Notes under the pieces: model-generated | Database searches by the model: none | What the model was told of the DNA's origin: nothing | Seen by the model: the letters and a program-made list of their open reading frames with translations, nothing else | Shown: positions 6,787 through 8,321 of the stretch, one piece after another | How positions within the stretch are numbered: the stretch's first letter is position 1 | Layout of the letters: the number at the start of each line of letters is the position of its first letter | DNA from: JASFTV01 sp050050615 | Lineage (GTDB): Bacteria; Desulfobacterota; DSM-4660; Desulfatiglandales; HGW-15 | DNA: 8,321 nt | Assembly: GCA_050050615.1 (NCBI GenBank) | Contig: JASFTV010000149.1 | Location: 1 to 8,321, forward strand | Reading direction: 5' to 3' | Program-made: the position numbers and the translations under genes

Positions 6787-7352
6787 ATGGATTCGGTCAA
6801 GCCTACTCATGTCCATGCCTTGGTGAAGGCGTACATCCCGGACGTTACAGTTAGAGAGGTCGTCGACTTCATATTCTCAGGTCTTCTCAATTTTTCCAAG
6901 ATAAAGACAAGGCAATTGAAGCGGACAAAAAGCCTGTATCTAAGCCCGCCCTGAAAAGTGAGGCTGCCGAATCTGTTGCTCCTGCTGGCCGTTACATAAC
7001 GCATACCAACGGTGTCATATATGACAAAAAGACGGGTCTGGAGTGATATGTAGGGCCTGATACGAGAACGACTTGGGACAACGCTAAACTCTGGGTCAAT
7101 GCGCTCAAGGTGGGAGGGGGCGGTTGGCGATTACCAACTATGGAGGAATTGAGAAGTATATATCAAAAAGGCTTAGGTCAGCAGAACCTGAATCCAGCTT
7201 TTGAGATTAACAAGGTGTTTCCTTGGGTATGGTCAGGCGAATCAAAGGGTTCATCAATGGCATGGTTTTTTGACTTCGACAAGGGCAGTGAACACTACAA
7301 TGCGCGCAGCATATCCAGTCCGCGAGCTTTTGCCGTCCGTTCCGGAAAATGA
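6787..7352 (+). pseudogene. DUF1566 (Lcl C-terminal-like) gene with a frameshift and an in-frame TGA
   Basis: The start ATG at 6787 has GGAGGG 7 bases upstream. The first frame reads MDSVKPTHVHALVKAY up to about 6891. There a TTTTT tract (6891-6895) breaks the frame: adding one T joins it to a second frame that continues through a charged, alanine-rich linker (EADKKPVSKPA) into a clear DUF1566 domain: RYITHTNGVIYDKKTGLE, then TGA at 7044-7046, then YVGPDTRTTWDNAKLW, GGGGWRLPTMEELRSIYQ and a closing RAFAVRSGK. In this family the residue after TGLE is normally W, so TGG has become TGA. Repaired, the product would be about 188 residues. DUF1566 domains occur in secreted or surface proteins of unclear role; no signal peptide is visible here. 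Two independent lesions argue for a true pseudogene. The last 80 codons, open from GTG 7110, lack a ribosome binding site and are unlikely to be a gene alone. Confidence 0.8.
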
Positions 7353-7412
7353 CGTATTCGGCTCGTTAATCGGGAAATGTGGCCTAGATAAACGAAAGGA
7401 GGGTAATATACA

Positions 7413-7934
7413 GTGATATCCATGGTATTCAAACGAGGATTAGGGCTGGCAATAATTGTTTCCTCTCTCCTTATCCCCCCTCAAATTATGGGTCAAAGTC
7501 GTATATCTTTTTCCAGAGACAAAGTAACTGAAATTCAGTCTATGCCGGATATTTTGTTTGAAGAAGCAAGAATAGAAATAATGCTAGGAAAAGAACCTGA
7601 GACACTGGAAGCAAAGTTGTTTGGTACGATCAAAGCCATCGATGGAATGCTGTGCTTCGGTTGTGTATCCAGGGTAAGAATAAACCCCAATCTGAAAGTT
7701 CCAATCGACCCATTTTTCATAAGCTTTCCAGTAAAAGGCGGTCCTTCTCTACAAGTGAGACAGGTACTTGACCATAAAGGCAATTTATCAGTGTATTTCA
7801 TTGTCCCTGAAGGGATAAGATTCGGAAAAAAAGAGAATGAGGGGTTTATAATTAGCGGCCCGGACGGAGCAACTTTGAAAAGAGAAGGGAATGGCTTTCT
7901 ACTTTTGGATGGGGAAGCATTCCTTTTGCGATGA
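7413..7934 (+). CDS. Exported protein of unknown function
   Basis: A 173-residue protein that I do not recognise. GTG at 7413 is preferred: AAGGAGGG (7396-7403) lies 9 bases before it, whereas the ATG at 7422 is 18 bases away. The N-terminus is a typical signal peptide: K7 and R8, a hydrophobic core at about 10-22, and a likely cut after IMG near residue 27, so the mature protein would be periplasmic or secreted. The mature part looks mostly beta-stranded. It contains one CFGC pair (C81, C84), the only cysteines, which could form a disulfide or bind a metal, and a C-terminal half rich in short GKL/PDG turns. It follows the DUF1566 pseudogene by 60 bases with its own ribosome binding site, so the two may once have been co-transcribed. 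The ORF is intact and ends in TGA, followed by a hairpin. Confidence 0.75.
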   Translation: MISMVFKRGLGLAIIVSSLLIPPQIMGQSRISFSRDKVTEIQSMPDILFEEARIEIMLGKEPETLEAKLFGTIKAIDGMLCFGCVSRVRINPNLKVPIDPFFISFPVKGGPSLQVRQVLDHKGNLSVYFIVPEGIRFGKKENEGFIISGPDGATLKREGNGFLLLDGEAFLLR

Positions 7935-7939
7935 TAAGA

Positions 7940-7977
7940 GGCATGGGGTCAAGTCTGCTCTTGACCCTTGTTATGCC
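7940..7977 (+). repeat. Nested hairpin of the GGGGTCAAG type, possible terminator
   Basis: GGGTCAAG (7946-7953), loop TCTGCT, CTTGACCC (7960-7967) is a perfect 8-bp stem, framed by GGCAT (7940-7944) and ATGCC (7973-7977). It starts six bases after the stop of the exported-protein gene and is followed by only three Ts, so it could end or protect that transcript without being a textbook terminator. Its GGGGTCA start is shared with the 21-bp repeats at 1328 and 2431, which suggests membership of a dispersed intergenic repeat family. Confidence 0.6.
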
Positions 7978-7994
7978 TTTGAAAGAACTGATCC

Positions 7995-8075
7995 GTTAAA
8001 CCCTTTCAGGCCTTCAACAACTTAATCGACTTGAATGCCTTTAACCATTCTAGCGACCTAAACGATTCTAACAAT
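7995..8075 (+). repeat. Degenerate 9-bp tandem repeat, about nine units
   Basis: From 7995 the sequence divides into nine 9-base units, the clearest from 8013: TTCAACAAC, TTAATCGAC, TTGAATGCC, TTTAACCAT, TCTAGCGAC, CTAAACGAT, TCTAACAAT. The consensus is about TTTAACGAY. The period is a multiple of three, so translation gives repeating Asn/Asp-containing triplets, but the frame has a TGA at 7989 and no start or ribosome binding site, so this is not a gene. The units are too diverged for recent slippage. It lies between the GGGGTCAAG hairpin and the MITE-like element. Confidence 0.55.
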
Positions 8076-8188
8076 CCCGACCTGTAGCAGTTACTAATGG
8101 GAGCATAATATTGTTTACAATGAGACCAAACAGGTCACTTTGTGGAAGGTCATGAGATCTTTTCTGAAGTGACTGGTGGGAAGGCGCC

Positions 8189-8318
8189 GTGTTTTTGTAA
8201 CTTATCTGTGGGGGAAACCGCAGCTCCCGCTTGCGGGAGAATGCGGAGGGCCTCCGGCTCGGAGAGCCTACGCCTCGGAGAGGGCAAAACTCCCCCGTAG
8301 ATAAGTTTCTAAAAACAC
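8189..8318. mobile_element. MITE-like element with ~28-bp terminal inverted repeats
   Basis: The left end 8189-8215 (GTGTTTTT, GT, AACTTATCT, GT, GGGGGA) matches the reverse complement of the right end 8291-8318 (GTGTTTTT, AGA, AACTTATCT, AC, GGGGGA) except in two short internal blocks. About 75 bases lie between, themselves structured: CCGCA (8218-8222), CTCCCGC (8224-8230), TT, GCGGGAG (8233-8239), TGCGG (8242-8246) form a strong stem; CTCCG (8252-8256) and CGGAG (8260-8264) a second; and CTCGGAGAG is repeated directly at 8258-8266 and 8274-8282. The whole would fold as a cloverleaf. It has no coding capacity, so it would need a transposase in trans. Palindrome GGCGCC sits at its left border; the right border is too close to the window end to judge a target duplication. 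Confidence 0.65.
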
Positions 8319-8321
8319 CAG

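Noticed and set aside
6488..6826. Plus-strand ORF of 112 codons upstream of the DUF1566 gene
   Set aside because: No Shine-Dalgarno site, no recognisable sequence, and it overlaps the well-supported start at 6787 in another frame.
7013..7026. Perfect 14-bp palindrome TGTCATATATGACA as an operator
   Set aside because: It lies inside the DUF1566 reading frame, where it is fully explained by the coding sequence, and has no second copy.
7044..7046. TGA in the DUF1566 frame as a selenocysteine codon or as tryptophan in a variant genetic code
   Set aside because: The family has W there, not C or U, and an additional frameshift lies upstream. TGA ends the cyclase and exported-protein genes normally, so the code is standard.
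8189..8318. Integron attC site
   Set aside because: The size and folding fit, but the GTTRRRY core and its complement are missing at the ends and no gene cassette lies beside it.
1..8321. CRISPR array, tRNA, rRNA or phage module
   Set aside because: No regularly spaced identical repeats, no tRNA-like cloverleaf with TTCGA arm, no rRNA segment and no phage structural or integrase gene were seen.

Overview
The window reads as an accessory, repeat-rich stretch of a bacterial chromosome or metagenomic contig of moderate GC content. It has three intact genes on the minus strand, one intact gene on the plus strand, one clearly broken plus-strand gene, and unusually long non-coding spacers full of small palindromes and repeats. 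The very large zinc ribbon/cyclase/ATPase/TPR protein, the DUF1566-like gene and the GGGGTCA-type intergenic motifs are all common in Desulfobacterota (former Deltaproteobacteria) and similar environmental Gram-negatives. That assignment is an inference from gene style; no taxonomic marker is present.

Layout. 1-677: no convincing gene, but a diverged inverted duplication (75-92 against 278-295). 678-1277 (minus): an XRE-type regulator with a C-terminal cupin sensor, a sigma70-like promoter and a probable operator directly upstream; the transcript may be leaderless. 1328-2451: a minus-strand RDD membrane protein gene (1551-2375) lying between two direct copies of a 21-bp repeat, with a cluster of strong hairpins (1373-1392, 1406-1427) next to the first copy. 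2465-2611: a small unrecognised ORF, probably a relic. 2616-6134 (minus): an 1172-residue signalling protein with two zinc ribbons, a class III nucleotide cyclase domain, a STAND/AAA-like ATPase and a long TPR tail. 6135-6786: a gene-poor spacer with a candidate promoter.

Plus-strand block. 6787-7352 is a DUF1566-type gene broken by a one-base frameshift in a T tract and by an in-frame TGA exactly where the family has a tryptophan. 7413-7934 is a short exported protein of unknown function with a good Shine-Dalgarno site. 7940-7977 is a nested hairpin of the GGGGTCAAG type, 7995-8075 a degenerate 9-bp tandem repeat, and 8189-8318 a 130-bp MITE-like element with near-perfect ~28-bp terminal inverted repeats and structured DNA inside.

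The genes do not form an obvious operon. XRE-cupin, RDD protein and cyclase share a strand, but hundreds of bases and repeats separate the first two and a relic separates the second pair, so they probably have separate promoters. The most notable points are the cyclase's non-canonical substrate-pocket residues, the double lesion in the DUF1566 gene, and four different kinds of small repeat that point to repeated past transposition. No new multi-gene system can be defended from the sequence alone.
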